NCBI GenBank assembly: GCA_002494895.1
Contig: DADA01000091.1
Span: 1 to 21,444 of the forward strand
DNA length: 21,444 bases
DNA from: Nitrososphaera sp. UBA210
Lineage (GTDB): Archaea > Thermoproteota > Nitrososphaeria > Nitrososphaerales > Nitrososphaeraceae
Direction of reading: 5' to 3'
In this document: positions 21,209-21,444 of the stretch, piece by piece
Position numbering within the stretch: position 1 is the stretch's first letter
Layout of the letters: each line of letters opens with the position of its first letter
Notes under the pieces: generated by a model
The model's input: the letters and a program-made list of their open reading frames with translations, nothing else
The model's database searches: none
What the model was told of the DNA's origin: nothing
Position numbers and translations under genes: made by a program

Positions 21209-21238
21209 CTCAATTAAGAGACTGTCTCAATTATAAAA
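21208..21238 (-). promoter_or_regulatory. Promoter with inverted and direct repeats
   Basis: The TATA box (21230-21238) is followed by GAGAC-T-GTCTC (21218-21228), a perfect inverted repeat between TATA and start codon, and the 9-mer TCTCAATTA occurs twice on the plus strand, at 21208-21216 and 21225-21233. The layout suggests a repressor site. Confidence 0.5.
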
Positions 21239-21241
21239 GGT

Positions 21242-21282
21242 TACAGGTGCGAAGCTTATAGAACTTTAAGCTACAGGTACGA
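21242..21282. repeat. Direct repeat pair around a small hairpin
   Basis: TACAGGTGCGA (21242-21252) and TACAGGTACGA (21272-21282) lie 30 bp apart and flank an AGCTTA/TAAGCT stem (21253-21272). The rest of the window to 21444 has no supported gene; an AT-rich ACTTATTTAAC near 21353-21363 may be a promoter for a gene beginning near or past the end. Confidence 0.4.
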
Positions 21283-21444
21283 CTAGACTCGCAGCATACC
21301 GACGCAAATTGTCAAAAAGTGCCTAGGCTGTTAAAAAAGTCCGCCTGAAAACCGACTTATTTAACAAAGCTGCAAACGCCAGAAAGTTTATGTGCATCGA
21401 TAACATGAACCAGAACTAGGTTCTCATTTGGGGAAATGACCACG

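Noticed and set aside
1..21444. tRNA or rRNA genes
   Set aside because: No T-loop GGTTCGAATCC-type sequence paired with acceptor stems, and no rRNA-like conserved segments, were found on either strand.

Overview
The window looks like chromosome from a Nitrososphaera-type ammonia-oxidising thaumarchaeon (Nitrososphaerota, group I.1b). The name is inference; the archaeal origin is well supported. Most genes have an AT-rich TATA-like box centred about 25-28 nt before the start codon and no Shine-Dalgarno, as expected of leaderless archaeal transcripts. The signal peptidase has the archaeal Ser/His/Asp arrangement. One surface protein ends in a PEF-type sorting tail. There are stand-alone Lrp/AsnC ligand-binding proteins, a MEDS sensor protein, a DUF1059 protein and many small zinc-ribbon proteins. 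I found no tRNA, rRNA, CRISPR array or insertion sequence.

Region 1 (1-6.8 kb) is a cell-surface and secretion block. It holds the 3' end of a repeat-containing membrane-anchored surface protein, a signal peptidase I directly downstream, a small RAM protein and a secreted LamG plus GH5 glycoside hydrolase. After these come a 45-aa HIT/MYND-like zinc finger and a small soluble protein. A minus-strand pair follows: a secreted beta-rich protein and a 646-aa anchored protein with 22-residue tandem repeats and a poly-Gly hinge.

Region 2 (6.8-10.7 kb) holds scattered small housekeeping or accessory genes: a VOC-fold protein, a two-TM protein, a second RAM protein, DUF1059, a xylose-isomerase-like TIM barrel, three tiny CxxC proteins and a HEPN-like helical protein.

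Region 3 (10.7-15 kb) is the least familiar part. It contains an LEA-like duplicated helical protein, a charged helical protein with a small downstream partner, a ribbon-helix-helix protein with an unknown C-terminal domain, a frameshifted four-TM protein, and a winged-helix regulator. It ends with a three-gene operon joined by ATGA overlaps: helical-repeat protein, two-TM protein, and a paralogue of the ribbon-helix-helix protein. A 23-nt element is repeated exactly at the promoters of the helical protein (11179) and of the PEF-tailed surface protein (15080), which ties this cluster to the envelope. My best candidate for an undescribed system is this stress- or envelope-associated module.

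Region 4 (15-21.4 kb) holds the PEF-tailed surface protein, a MEDS sensor, a small hypothetical, a gene-poor 390-bp stretch with a possible decayed signal-peptide gene, and two secreted hypothetical proteins. The two secreted genes flank a dCACHE sensor histidine kinase and each has a GAGA...TCTC palindrome by its TATA box. No response regulator is encoded in the window.
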